Below are positions 10,458 through 21,347 of a stretch of 64,000 bases of DNA, piece by piece; position 1 is the stretch's first letter, and each line of letters begins with the position of its first letter. Location of the stretch: contig MU385953.1 of NCBI GenBank assembly GCA_022497145.1, positions 1 to 64,000 of the forward strand, given 5' to 3'. Source of the DNA: Rostrohypoxylon terebratum (taxonomy: Eukaryota > Ascomycota > Sordariomycetes > Xylariales > Hypoxylaceae). The notes under the pieces were generated by a model. It made no database searches. It was not told the DNA's origin and worked only from the letters and a program-made list of their open reading frames with translations. Both the position numbers and the translations under genes were made by a program.

Positions 10458-11200
10458 TTACCTGTTGGTATGTCTGGCCCATGGTCTATGGTATATTGAA
10501 CACGTCTTGCCGACCTTGGACCTCAGTACTGTGAAAGATTTGGGGCGAAGTCTTGAAATCTCGGCATATCGACCACACAATAGTAGTGTCATGGCTTCTG
10601 TCCGGCGCTCTCCTCGTTCTCTCAGACTCATTATCATAGTTCGCAGAAAGACCGAGCAGTCGCCACCCATCCCGGTCCTTGTCATGCCCTTTTCCAAGTC
10701 CGTGACCGAGGCCGCGATGTCCAGGCATGCCGAGGTGGTATTAAATGTGGTGCCTACTAGTGTAAATCCACCGGAGAGGGTGCAAGTACTGTGTATACAG
10801 CCTGGCGGGAGGTAAATGCCTTGGTATTCGGTCTAAATGCAAAACTTGCCACCTTCAAGATGATTTTGCAGGTCGAGAAACATGGTGTGAGATGAGTACA
10901 CTTCTTTAAAATCTCTCGTAATTCTATTTCATTGGAGGGTAAAATGCCCAAAGCTTCATACAACCACCATAAAGTACAGTGATGACATTCAACCCGTGAT
11001 CTAATTTCTTCATCTCAGTTATCATATTCCGGAAAACTGCGTTTAGGCTTACCGATATGAAGATCGACATCGGCAAACTGCGGGGTGATGTTTGTCTCCA
11101 TGGTTAGAGAGTCTTCGTAGATCTCAAAGGGCATTCGCTCTGGAACCTTCACTTCCGCGCACTGGGTGTGTGTGTTGATAACACACAGAGCAGCTGCCAT
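10458..11200 (-). pseudogene. Decayed JmjC/cupin-like dioxygenase gene
   Basis: The minus strand encodes recognisable pieces of a fungal JmjC-like protein. An ATG at 11200 opens exon 1 (11200-11053). A splice to 11000 joins it to give VDLHIDHGLNVITVLYGG, whose HxD matches the Fe(II)-binding pair of cupin-fold dioxygenases. The frame stops at TAG 10926-10924 and further stops follow. In another frame LEGGKF...TEYQGIYLPPGCIHS...LSGGFTLVGTTFNTT continues the same domain down to 10458, interrupted by TAG 10835-10833 where the family would be expected to have Gln. At least two nonsense changes and a frameshift separate the parts. The second metal His would be in PPGCIHS. Non-functional as it stands; its original role is unknown. 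Confidence 0.72.
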
Positions 11201-11727
11201 GTCGGGTTGATCTAGTTGGCTTAGAAATCAAGGGATGCACTTGGCCTATCTTAGGCAGGTGGTAGCGTAGCGGGAGGACCCGTAACACATGGACACCCTG
11301 CCAGATTATTAACTAGCTTCGATTTGGTGTCGCATTCAACTCTCTCCACTCACAGCCTCACTGACGACTTGACCAGGGCTATGGCATGGTGGTTTTATAC
11401 AACCCTCCGCCTCTTGGGATGGTAAATGCGATTTTACTTCACAAAGGACTTTCTTAGCTAAATTTTTTGATATATATACTAAATTTTATGAAGTAGCAAC
11501 GCATTTTTTACGTAATTTTGCTCGAAAAATATAAGTATATAAAGTAAATATAAAAAGTAATGGTAAAACGAATTTATGGTATCCCGGGAATTATATGCGG
11601 AGTTAAAATTACGTATAAATACATGTTTTTTTTTTTCATTTTAATATACGTATATTAAATTTACTTTAATTTCTTATGATATGCTGTTCCCGCAGGCGAA
11701 TCCCAATGTCGCTGCATTAACTAGGTA
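11201..11727. other. AT-rich island with palindromes
   Basis: No gene. From about 11440 to 11690 the sequence is strongly AT-rich. It contains a 20-bp perfect palindrome at 11640-11659 and an inverted repeat with arm core TACGTAATTTT at 11509-11519, answered by its complement near 11605-11615. It may be a degraded MITE or a RIP-affected repeat; no target-site duplication was identified. Confidence 0.5.
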
Positions 11728-12726
11728 TCAAAGAGGAAAAGTGAGTTTCACCGCCTCTTTCTCTCTTTCCAAAAACTCTCTGAAGGATGTCAACTGCACA
11801 GTGGCCCTGAGTTCCTCTAGATTAACGTAGTCTGATGTGAATCGCAGCACTTTGTGTGAATCCGAGAAACCCTTGGTGCTAGCCTGGGCCTCGACCTCTT
11901 CGTCGGTCAAGAAGAGCGCTCGAACTGAGCCCGGTTGGCCGGCAGCCTCGGCGAGCAGGTCCAAAATCTCTTGTACGCGCATCTGATCGCTGGCTAGGCC
12001 GATAGCACGGCCGTGAAAGGCGACGGGATCCTGGAAAGCGGCGGCGGCAAATTTGGCAATGTCAACGTGATCCACGATTGGTAGTTGCGTGTCCGGCGTC
12101 ATAGAAGTAGTCCAGCTGCGCTTATCGCGGATTTCAGCATAACGGCTGACCTTGGGCTCGACGAAGTTAGCCATGAAGAAGGTTGGCCGCAGGAAGGTGA
12201 AGTGCTCGAATCCGCAGTCTTCAACTGCTGTCTCGATTGCCTTCTTGTTGATCATATGCTTCTCCATGTACGATCCAGGATACACGCCTATGTCCGAGTC
12301 AAGCATCGAGACGCCAAGCGTGGTAGAGGCCACGACCTGCTTTACGCCAGCCTCCTTGGCGATTCTCAGGATGTCCCGGCACTGGAATGAGACAGTAAGC
12401 CCGAAGCCCGCATGAACGAATGGGGACTGTTGCTTTCAACGACGACGAACCTGGCGAAGCTCACAGCTAAGGTCATCCCAATTGATCGTGAGGCACAAGA
12501 ACAGCTTATCACACCCTTGAATACTATCCCTGAGAACAACAAGATTGTCCCAGTCGCACTCATTCAGCCGGACACCAATGCTCTTCAGGGTCATAGCAGC
12601 CTGAGAGTTCAGATCACGTGTCGTCGCATGCACGTTCCAGCCAATCTCTCGGAGCCTCCTAGCAAGGGCGCCTCCTTGGAAGCCAGTCGCGCTACAGACA
12701 AACACTGAGTGCTTCGAGGAAGACAT
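11728..12726 (-). CDS. NmrA-like family NAD(P)-binding protein
   Basis: Two exons, 12726-12451 and 12381-11728, encode 309 aa. The N-terminal Rossmann motif VFVCSATGFQGG, with the TGFQGG glycine pattern at residues 14-19, is typical of NmrA/HSCARG-like atypical short-chain dehydrogenases. KQVVASTTLG, EKHMINKKAIE, FTFLRPTFFMANF and PIVDHVDIAKFAAAAF follow in the family order. Members act as redox-sensing regulators or as reductases in fungal metabolite clusters. There is no strong catalytic Tyr-xxx-Lys signature, so a sensor role or an atypical reductase are both possible. The start at 12726 is the second of two adjacent ATGs. The intron is 69 nt. A cluster role is inferred from position only. 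Confidence 0.85.
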
Positions 12727-13778
12727 CATCAAAGCTTCATGCTTCTTTCTGGATGCTAAATTAGGGTGAATGGTAGATGACGAGCAGATACGCACTTGCA
12801 ATTGATCACTGCGGTGGGTGAGAGTTTCTGACGGATTGTGTTAAGCTTCAAACCTTCCTTGGGATACCTCCGTGAGGTCACATACGAGGTACCTTAGGTA
12901 GGTAGTCACCAAGGAGGGGCTACACAACAGATAGGTAGTAACCCCGAGCAGAGCCCTTATAGGGGCTGATAGGTCTCTTTGTTCCAGCTCTTCGTGCAAC
13001 AACAGAGCTGTTACCGTGTCGCTTGACAAAGCCTCATGGCAGCCTCATGACAAATTGTAAAGGCTACCTACATAACGCCGAATACAACGTAAAGGACCCT
13101 CGTCGGTTCCGAGGTCGTATCGCCACAGCGGGGGTGTTCTTGCCTGAGCACTGCACACTGGCGCAGTCTCAAACCAACTGAGTGTCGTAACGACATTAAA
13201 ATGTAGACACAACCTTGGAAAACGCGATGTGCTGTGTCTACCCTAATTGAGAGGGCTAGCGGTATGTGTAACAAATAGCAAAAAGAAAGTTGACAGACAA
13301 TATTGCGACTCTTGGCGTCGCAGCGTTGCAACTTTTAGGACTCATGGAATTTCAAATTTGGTGTACCCACCACGCATGTTGGGAAAACGACAGAGGGCTT
13401 AACCTAAGGTAGGCTGGGGCCACTATAGATCATTCCACACCACCCGTATACTTATTTTCATGTCGGGTTGTTTTTAATGCTATTACCGAAGGTTTAAGCC
13501 TATAAAGTTGTGTAAGCTTCGTAGGTCCAGTTTACAGTTTGCTGACCGTTTTGTTAATTCAAGCGCCGTGTTCCCTAGGAGAGCACGTCGAAATAAACAG
13601 TGCTAGTAGGTGGTAGATGCATTTTACTGGCATGATGCAATTAAAACATCTGACCTTTCAAGCTATCACCTCTCACTGCATCAGTAGCCTTAGAACGTCA
13701 TTTCCCATCTTAAAATGGATCATGACGCTGCCGAGTATGAGTAAAACTGGAATACAAGGTTGCTAATTGACGAGTGGT
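12727..13778. other. Gene-free intergenic stretch
   Basis: No gene was recognised. The right half precedes a lone O-methyltransferase 3' exon and may hold further degraded O-methyltransferase sequence, but nothing aligns convincingly by eye. Confidence 0.45.
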
Positions 13779-13898
13779 ACGGGTGGCGTAGAACGTACTG
13801 AAGGTCAATGGGCAAGTCTTCTAGGCAAGGTTGAATTGAACATTCACGAGGTAGTGAAATATGACGAGGACGCTTTGATCATTGCAGGTCTTGCTTAA
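13779..13898 (+). pseudogene. Orphan O-methyltransferase C-terminal exon remnant
   Basis: A 40-codon frame ends at TAA 13896-13898. It includes VERTEGQWASLLGK, VELNIHEVVKYDED and the terminal LIIAGLA. It closely resembles the last exon of OMT-4 (KERTKPEWEQLL ... LIIAGP) and OMT-1 (MERTEAQWRLV). The rest of the gene cannot be found upstream. This is a second broken copy of the OMT-1/OMT-4 subfamily in the cluster. Confidence 0.75.
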
Positions 13899-14291
13899 CC
13901 ATATGTACTGCGACCGCTAGCGCGTTTAATAGACTCTAGATGGTGGTCTACATAGTAGAAAGTTATTCAAGAAGTACGCATTATTGTGTCTATTATTAGC
14001 AGGAAATGATTCACCCAGGTTTCTGGGAGATTCTAAAATGGTTGACGGTGTTCAATTGCTTCCCCAACAGTGTGTAGACAAATTCTAAAAAATGTAAAGA
14101 ATAAGAGGTAGCTTATACATAATTATATCTAGGCAAATAAGAATGAAATAATTATCGTGTCTTTGTCTGTGGTGTACACTGGACGAACTGACTTCGTCTC
14201 TAAACAACTTGCTCGATGAAACCTGAAATATGATGTCAACCTCAGAGAGCTTGCAAGTATTGGTAATATTGAAAAGGACAGCTTCTTTACC
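13899..14291. other. Gene-free intergenic stretch
   Basis: This is the 3' flank of the MFS transporter. No gene or repeat was recognised. Confidence 0.4.
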
Positions 14292-16501
14292 TCATGCTGC
14301 CTCCTTAACCTCTACTGAGCGATTAGCATCTGTTCCTTCCTTGACCTCCTCTACCGAGGGATCAGCATCTGAGCTATTCACCTCCTTCTTTCGCAGATCA
14401 TTCCATCCCATTCCCCACGAGGCAATGCCACAGATCGCTGCAAAGGCTACCGCTAGGTAGTAGATGCGGCCTAAGCTGTTTGCGTATGCAGTTAGTACAC
14501 CGTTCAGGTCTGTAGGCGAGACGACGGAGCGAAACCCGGAAGCGCCGGCATTGATAATAGCTTGGACGTTCGCCTGTGGCGCAAATTCGGCGATTTGCGT
14601 CGGTAAACTCGAGAGAAATATCACATTGTAGAGCGTATTCGCAATAGCTGGACCGATCGCCTGGCTAAAGACCATCAAAGCGACACCGGAGGCCAGCTCT
14701 TCGCCGTCCATCGCGGCTTGTACGGCCATAATAGGCTGGTAATAGTAGAAACAGTCAGAACTATGCACCAGAGATATGTTTCTGCGCAAGAATACATACC
14801 ATTTGTAGCCCTGACCCAAAGCCAACACCGATAAGAATCTGGAACCCCACCCAACGTGCAGTCGAGGTGTCGGGTTGAAGAAGGGAGAGAAGACCTGTTC
14901 CGGTGGAGAGGAAGACTGATGCGAAGAGAGTTATAGGAATGATATAGCCAATTTTTTGTACTAAGTTGAATGTTAATACCGACGCCAACTTTTCGATAGA
15001 CAGGTGCTCCTCAACTTACCCGCGCCGCCTGAAGCGCCAGCGAATAGAAGCTGGAATAGAATCAACGGAAGAAGATATACGCCACTCAGTACTGCACTCG
15101 CTCCTTTGACAGCTTGGAAATAGATTGGGAGATAATAAATGGCTGCATAGAGCGCCGACGTCTGGCAGGCGTTGTATAACGCAGAGGCCAAGACATTTTT
15201 CTGGCTGATCAATGCGCGGGGCATCATTGCGTCCTCTCCGCGATATCGATTCCATAAAAACCACACGGCGAAGGTTGCAGCTGCGCCGACGAAAAGGCCG
15301 ATTACCTGAGAGGAGTTCCATGGATAGGTCTGGGTGCCAAATTGAAGAGCGAGGAGTAGTTGCAAAATCGCAGGCGCGAATAGAATAAAGCCAACGAGAT
15401 CAAGATGGTGATGCAGCCTCGGCAGCAGCGACAAAGCTCTCGGTTTGATTGTCGGCTCGGGAATCCGTAGAACAAGTATGGTAAGCGCCGCTACCGCACC
15501 GATGGGTAGGTTAATATAGAAACCTGGTATGGGTAGTGACTTAGGTTAGCCAATTGTTCGAAAGCTGGGAAAAGGAGTAAGCGTACACCAACGCCAGGTA
15601 ACGTAGGACGTGAAAGCGCCTCCGATGAGAGGCCCTAAAACAATTCCGAGCAGATTAACTGTTGATTTGCCAGTAAGCACGAGTTGTATAGAATCGGATT
15701 AGGAGTGGTGCGGAACTCACAGCCTATGGTGAAGCCCAACAGTCCTAGCCAGAATTATGCGTCAATATCTCGTCAGGTATTGTGATCAATCTTGCTCACC
15801 TGCTCGCTTTTCAAGAGGCGCGCTGTTCGATACCGTAGTGATAGTGCCAGTAGCGACACCCGCGCCACCAAAGCCCGCGATAAACCGGCCGACAATGAAA
15901 GTGGGCGATGAGTTGGCAGTAGCGCAAACGACGGAGCCGACCTCGAACACGGCAAAAAAGACCAAAAAGGTCCACTGTTAAGGTAAGATCAGAGCTTGAA
16001 ACATAGGGCGGCGCAGGTTCTATACGAACTTTTGTGTTGAAGTACTTATAGATCTTTCCTGTCAATGGTTGTGGTGCCGCACTTCGACAACAGCAGCAAT
16101 GTGAGACAGTTGGACATGTGTACATGTGTACGCGGATGGATGATGGGCCAGGCCTACCTTCCAAACTGATATGCACTGGCGTACCAGCCAACGTCGCCGA
16201 GGGAATGGAACTGGTCAGTGATTTTCGGAATGGCCTAGATTGCACGGTCAACTTGTGAGAAGCTCAAAATCCAAAAGACGCAGCCTACCGTGCTAACGAT
16301 CATGAGATCTAGGAGTATGAGGAAGCTAACAAACCCGACAGTGGCTACTATGATGGCGAGCTTGACGCCGGTCACGAATTCTGGATTGGGCTTCGACTCA
16401 ATAACAGCCGGATCTCTCTTCGTGTCGGCATCTGTGCTGTCAAGCCGAGGGATATGGATAGCCTGAGGTGACCGAGCGAGCCCTGAAGAGGATGTAGCCA
16501 T
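14292..16501 (-). CDS. MFS multidrug/toxin-type efflux transporter (DHA 14-TM type)
   Basis: Nine exons: 16501-16289, 16234-16158, 16081-16030, 15974-15800, 15744-15721, 15658-15587, 15523-15020, 14960-14800 and 14735-14292. All phases agree and give 573 aa. TM1 starts at LAIIVATVGFVSFLILLDLM after a polar N-terminus. DQFHSLGDVGWYASAY follows, then GKIYKYF in the loop 2-3 region, GRFIAGFGGAGVATGT in TM4, and GIVLGPLIGGAF with TWRWCFYINLPIGA, the classic antiporter motif C area. The C-terminal tail is acidic and cytosolic. Relatives export cluster products across the plasma membrane by proton antiport. Exon 5 is only 24 nt. The divergent neighbour is OMT-3. Assignment to metabolite export is by family and position. 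Confidence 0.9.
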
Positions 16502-16543
16502 CGTGGATCTTGAGCCACCAACGAGCCGCTAGCAGTGGTGATA

Positions 16544-16568
16544 GACGTGAGACGTGAGACGTGAGACG
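16544..16568. repeat. 7-bp tandem repeat (TCACGTC on the minus strand) upstream of the MFS gene
   Basis: GACGTGA repeats at 16544, 16551 and 16558, followed by a partial GACG. On the MFS sense strand this reads TCACGTC three times, starting about 43 bp upstream of its ATG. ACGT cores are typical of bZIP and bHLH sites. The location could be promoter or 5' UTR; binding is inference. Confidence 0.6.
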
Positions 16569-17367
16569 CCGAGAGTGGAAAAACAACCTTAGACTTGAGT
16601 TTGAAAGAGGGAGGTTCAGAGCTGGGGAAGTTGGAGGTAAGGCTCCAGGGCTGTTGGTTCGTATGAGAAGGGCGCCTTGAGAGCATTCTGTTTTCATTAA
16701 CGAAACGGCAAACGGTTAAGCCCTATTTCAACGTTTAAGATATGTCCGGTTAAATGAAAAGAATGAAAATATCGAAACTTTTTCATATTCATTAAGTTAC
16801 TGGTTCATTTTAGTTGACTTTTAGTTTTATGTAATTATACGGTAGCTTAAGAAAGGGGCTTTCAATATGACAGCCACCACAGTGCTAGCCCTGGAGGTGT
16901 TTTTGATGGTGTGGATGTGATTAATCAAATACAAACACTTTATCTTGGGGGCTGAATGACGTGGATCTTGTTATGCAAATTGCTGTGTAAATTGCTGTGT
17001 AACCTGTTGTGTAACCTGCTGTGTAACACACGTTAGGTTAGGTGCAGTAGAGAGTACTTCGTACCTAAAGTAATACATAGATCTCGTTCCAACTGCCAAG
17101 CGGGGCTGAATGAGGAGAGCAAAGGCCTAAGTTCTGAGGTCCTAAGCCTGTGAAAGCCTGTGAAAGCCCCCAATATCCAAACCCAAACCTGAAAGAGGCA
17201 GAGCTCAATAATCTCTCTCTCTCTCTCTCTCTTTCAAGCTCCATCTCTGTGAGATTACCTCGGATTACTTCGGATTACCTAGATAGATGATCAGATACTG
17301 CATCTCACTTATCGCGCGTACCCTTAACGTTTTGCTATCTTGCTTCTCGATCAAAATCAAAATCAAA
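16569..17367. promoter_or_regulatory. Divergent MFS / OMT-3 promoter region with tandem repeats
   Basis: This region separates the MFS and OMT-3 genes. It holds four copies of a 12-bp-period repeat with core TG(C/T)TGTGTAA at 16981, 16993, 17005 and 17017. A (TC)n microsatellite lies at about 17212-17233, upstream of the OMT-3 ATG. AT-rich sequence fills 16730-16870. The direct repeats are the best candidates for regulator binding, but no known consensus is matched. Confidence 0.55.
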
Positions 17368-18903
17368 ATGGCACCACCCGACACCAAAATCGTTGCACTA
17401 GCTGCCAAGATAAGCAGCTTGGTTGCAGAGTTGCAAGAATCTCTTTCGGCCCGCGGAGTAGAATCCCCATCCTTTGACGAGAATAGTCCTCCAAACCTCC
17501 CTTCTGATCTGCACCATATTCGGGATGATGTCCTCGACGCAACGGCTGAGCTCCATGAGGTTCTCTTGGAACCTCTGATGCTCATCTACAAGTTTGCCAG
17601 TGTAAGCACCTCTTGGGCTCGGGCTCAGCTAGGCGCCATGAAACGAAACTAATCTTCTCAAGGTCTCCAATGTCGTCAGCATTGACTCAATTGTCCGGTT
17701 CAAGATTCTAGGCATGATCCCCTATGGCAGTCAGGTCTCTTTTGAAGAGCTCGCTGAGAAAACGAACCTCGATAAGGGGCTTGTCAGACGCCTGCTTCGA
17801 CATGCCATAACCATGCGCATCCTGCAAGAGCCGGAACCAGGTATGGTGGCACATACCAAGATCTCTAAGTTCTTAGCCCGCCCAGAAATCACCGGTTGGG
17901 CCACGTTTGAAAGCCATGATACCTGGCCAGCTATCCCCAGAGTAAGCATGTCAAGCATGTCCCATTTATATGAACACAGAGTCACAGAACGTTATTCTAA
18001 CACAGATGCTCTACACTAGGTCGGAGAAGCGATCGAGAAATGGCCGTCCTCCCAAGAAGCCAATGAGACCGTGAGTCTAGACTATGTTCCCTGTCTAACC
18101 CATGCCTTCACAGATAATCCAAACTAGAGCTACTCATTTTACTAATCTTCATAGGGCTTCGCCCTTGCCAACCAAGGGAAGTCGGTATTCGAAGTCCTTA
18201 GCTCAGACCCTGACGCGGCGATGCGTTTTGCAGGCGGGATGAAGTCCCTAGACTATGTTCCCGGTTGCGGAGACGCTTATGTGGCCAAGGCCTACGATTG
18301 GGCTTCCCTCGGAGATGTACAAATCGTGAATGTTGGTGGGCAACGAGGCTCAGTCGCGATGGATCTGGCAAGTAAGTTTAAGAACGTCAAGCTACTTGTC
18401 CAGGATTCGGCCATGATCATTGAGGGCGCCGACTCCGCTGTTCCCGACCAGTTGAAAGAGCGCGTCCAGTTCATGAAACACGAGCTCTTTGATCCTCAGA
18501 CGGTGCAGGCAGATGTCTATTTCTTCCGCATGGTCTTCCGTAATTGGGGTGATAAATACGCTGTCAACATCTTGAAAGCTCAGATTCCCGCCCTCCGGTC
18601 CGGAGCAAAGATCCTCATTCAGGACGCATGTATGCCAGAGCCGGGAAGTGCTAGTCCATTATGGAGAGAGCGAGTTATGAGGTATGCAGCTTCCAGGTAT
18701 AACAGGTGAACTTATATGCTTACTGACAAAAACTCACTAGGTCGGTTGACATGGCGGTGAAATTCTACTTCAACAGCTACGAACGACATCTGGACGAATG
18801 GAAATCGCTTCTCGCAGCGGCAGATAAGCGATTTGTCCTTCATAAGGTGTATGAGACCATGGACTCTCAGCTATCGGTGTTTGAAGTTCACTGGGATGTG
18901 TAA
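17368..18903 (+). CDS. O-methyltransferase-fold protein (OMT-3), catalytic His replaced by Arg
   Basis: Five exons: 17368-17601, 17663-17941, 18020-18070, 18155-18681 and 18741-18903, giving 417 aa. It is the paralogue of OMT-2 with identical intron positions. The N-terminal helical part has KIVALAAKISSLVAELQ; the winged helix has VSFEELAEKTNLDKGLVRR. The SAM-binding segment reads IVNVGGQRGS, with Gln (residue 251) where most members have Gly. The HxW segment reads MVFRNWGDKYAV, so the catalytic-base position is Arg (about residue 317) while the following NW is kept. ALRSGAKILIQDACMPEPG and the C-terminal FEVHWDV match the family. The gene looks intact. Conventional His-assisted O-methylation is doubtful; C- or N-methylation, or a pericyclase-like role as in other OMT-fold enzymes, is possible. 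Confidence 0.87.
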
Positions 18904-19868
18904 CTTGGCAATGGCAGTCCACCAATTCCAGTTTCATCGGCTATGCGAGCTTGAGGTACATTTTGCAATGGTTAATTTCTATTGCTAACAAAGCCATCTT
19001 CTGGCTTGTATTCAATCATTCTTTGGGTCAGGCTGGCAGTGGGGGTACGGCTTTGAGATTGCGTCAACCAAAGTGCAGCTGGGAACAAGGTAGACATGCT
19101 TAGCACAACACTCTCCCTTAATCCAAACCTGGTTTTTTCTGAATAGGTTTCCTATGGTTACACCCATCTTTTTATTCATAAGAACCAAATGAATCGTATT
19201 GTAGCAAATACCACGCGCCCGTCCATCTTTGTCATGTTTATGCATTGCGATAACTATCGAATCCATTAAACTCTGCGAAACATCCCAAAATATCATGCTC
19301 ACAAAGTGCTTTCTAGGATTGTCTAGAGAGTACCTAGTAGGTTAGTGCCTTGCTTCAAACGGAAAAGAGAGGGGGGGAGACAAGAACAGTGGGAAGGGTA
19401 GAGGGGGTCCAACAGGAGGCTAGACAACCGTAAGGAACGATAATTGGAGCGACATGTGCTGAAGTAGGAGAGTTACCGTTAAAATTAGTACCTGTTGTGC
19501 AACGCATCATCATTCTAAATACACTCCTCTCCTCATACTATATACCGATGATAAGACCGGCATTATATTGCGCCCTTGGTGTGTACGGTGTGCTTATGTG
19601 GTGGCAAATTCAATTGAGAAGCTGCAATGCTTGCAACATTGGCCCCTTTTGGCCCCTTTCGAATCTTGCCGCAAGGCTGGGGAAGAGGGGAAAAGGCATG
19701 ATCCGTAAAACACTCATGATGAGGTAAATAAGAAGATGATGGATCGTCCTTCTTTGCGCTGTCCGGTATTGTTTGTGCGGATTGTTTGCTGAACAATACC
19801 GCAATCTTCCCACACCACATCTCCTTGGCTCTCTTTATCCGTGTCACAATTACATACCATCAATTGCA
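18904..19868. other. Gene-free intergenic stretch
   Basis: No gene was recognised. A short G-run microsatellite lies near 19370. The 3' part presumably holds the promoter of the rhodopsin-domain gene. Confidence 0.4.
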
Positions 19869-21037
19869 ATGGATACGACCACTCCGCCCCCTGTGAATCC
19901 GGATGACCCTGGACGTGGGCTTTGGTTCATGGGTTTGACGTGGACACTCACCATTCTAAGTCTACTCGTCGTCGCCACTCGTTTTTGGGTCCGCATCGCA
20001 GTTACTCGCATGTTGTATGCTGAGGACTGGATCATGTTACTTGCCAGTGTAAGCAAATCACCAACCAAGACCTTTTTCAACCCTCTCTAACATGTAAACT
20101 CCATAGGTGCTCAACCTCGCCGGCGAATCGTTTCTCACTGCCTCCTATCATTATGGCCTCGGAAAACACGATGAAGACCTTACCTTTGACCAAAAAGTCA
20201 ACACTGCTAAGTGGACATGGATACAGTACACCCCTTCGATTCTGTCGTCCGCCGCGGCCAGGATTTCCATCACAATATTACTTGTCCGGCTCTTTGCGCC
20301 GAAAGTCGCATTGAAGTGGTTCCTCATAGTCATAACTACACTCTCAGTAGCGGCTATCATAGCTCAGATCGTCACTGTCTGGAATCAATTCACGCCCGCC
20401 GAAGGCTTGTGGAACCCTTTGGTTGGTACTCTGCGATATAGCCCGTCGATAGCTGTCATTGAGGGTAACGTGATAGGGGGTAAGTTGTCTACATTCATCG
20501 ATTGACTATACACCGTACTAATGATGACATCTCGAAGCTCTATGTGCGTTCGGGGATTTAGTTTACGTCTTGGTTCCTGTTTTAATCGTCTGGAAACTTA
20601 ACATGCCCTTCCACCGAAAGCTCAGTCTCTGTATTCTTCTGTCCTTCTCCCTCATCACAATGGGCTTTTCAATTGCCAAATCCGTCTATGCTACAGGCAG
20701 CGACGGGACACTCTATGAATACACGTTGGGAGTTGTCTTTGCCGTGGTGGAACAGAATTTCGTCATCACACTGGGATGCGTTCCGCCTCTGCGCTCTATC
20801 ACCAGACTCAAGCTCCCACCATCTATACAAGATATGACCAGTTCGGTCAGACAGCTATTCAGCAGCAGCCGCGACACACAATACAACATAGATAGCTGTA
20901 ATGAGTGCGGTCAAGGTAGCTATGGGTATTACGAGCTGGGTGTTGGGGGCAAACCGTCGTCTTCGGCTCATGCTAACACGGTGGACTCGACACTTCCGAG
21001 CAACGTTTCCGCCCATTCTGGGACAAGTTTGATCTGA
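19869..21037 (+). CDS. Fungal rhodopsin-domain integral membrane protein (PTH11/SAT4-like)
   Basis: Three exons, 19869-20048, 20107-20479 and 20562-21037, give 342 aa. Multiple hydrophobic helices are visible: WTLTILSLLVVATRFWVRI, the region after LYAEDWIMLLAS, ISITILLVRLFAP, WFLIVITTLSVAAIIAQIVT, VPVLIVWKLNMPFHRKLSL and CILLSFSLITMGFSIAKSVY. The RxWVRI...L.EDW pattern in the first loop and the NMPFHRKLSLCILLS segment are hallmarks of the fungal rhodopsin-domain family (often DUF3112/SAT4-like). The C-terminal tail is polar and Ser-rich. Members are plasma-membrane proteins of mostly unknown function; some resemble PTH11-type GPCRs. The exon 2/3 junction is less certain because a short conserved segment before VYVLVPVL appears missing. 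Confidence 0.83.
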
Positions 21038-21347
21038 TATAATCTGATCAACTCATTCCGACACAAACAGCTACTGTTACAAAACCTTTCCAGCAAACAG
21101 ATCACTATATTCTGATCTAATGTACCTCGTATGTCAACCTTTCGGCGTCGGATGTTTGTTAAGACCACCTGGAGTTGTCTCTAGCATCCCAAAGTCTCAT
21201 TGTCAGCTTCTGTTTTTAACTATTAGCTATGCTGCTAGGGTCACTCATTTCATGTATTCAAGCTCTCACGAGTCACGACCTCTATTTCCCATATTGGCTG
21301 CTTTCTGGAGAATTAAACCAGTTTAGAACTCCAATTCAATATGAAAG

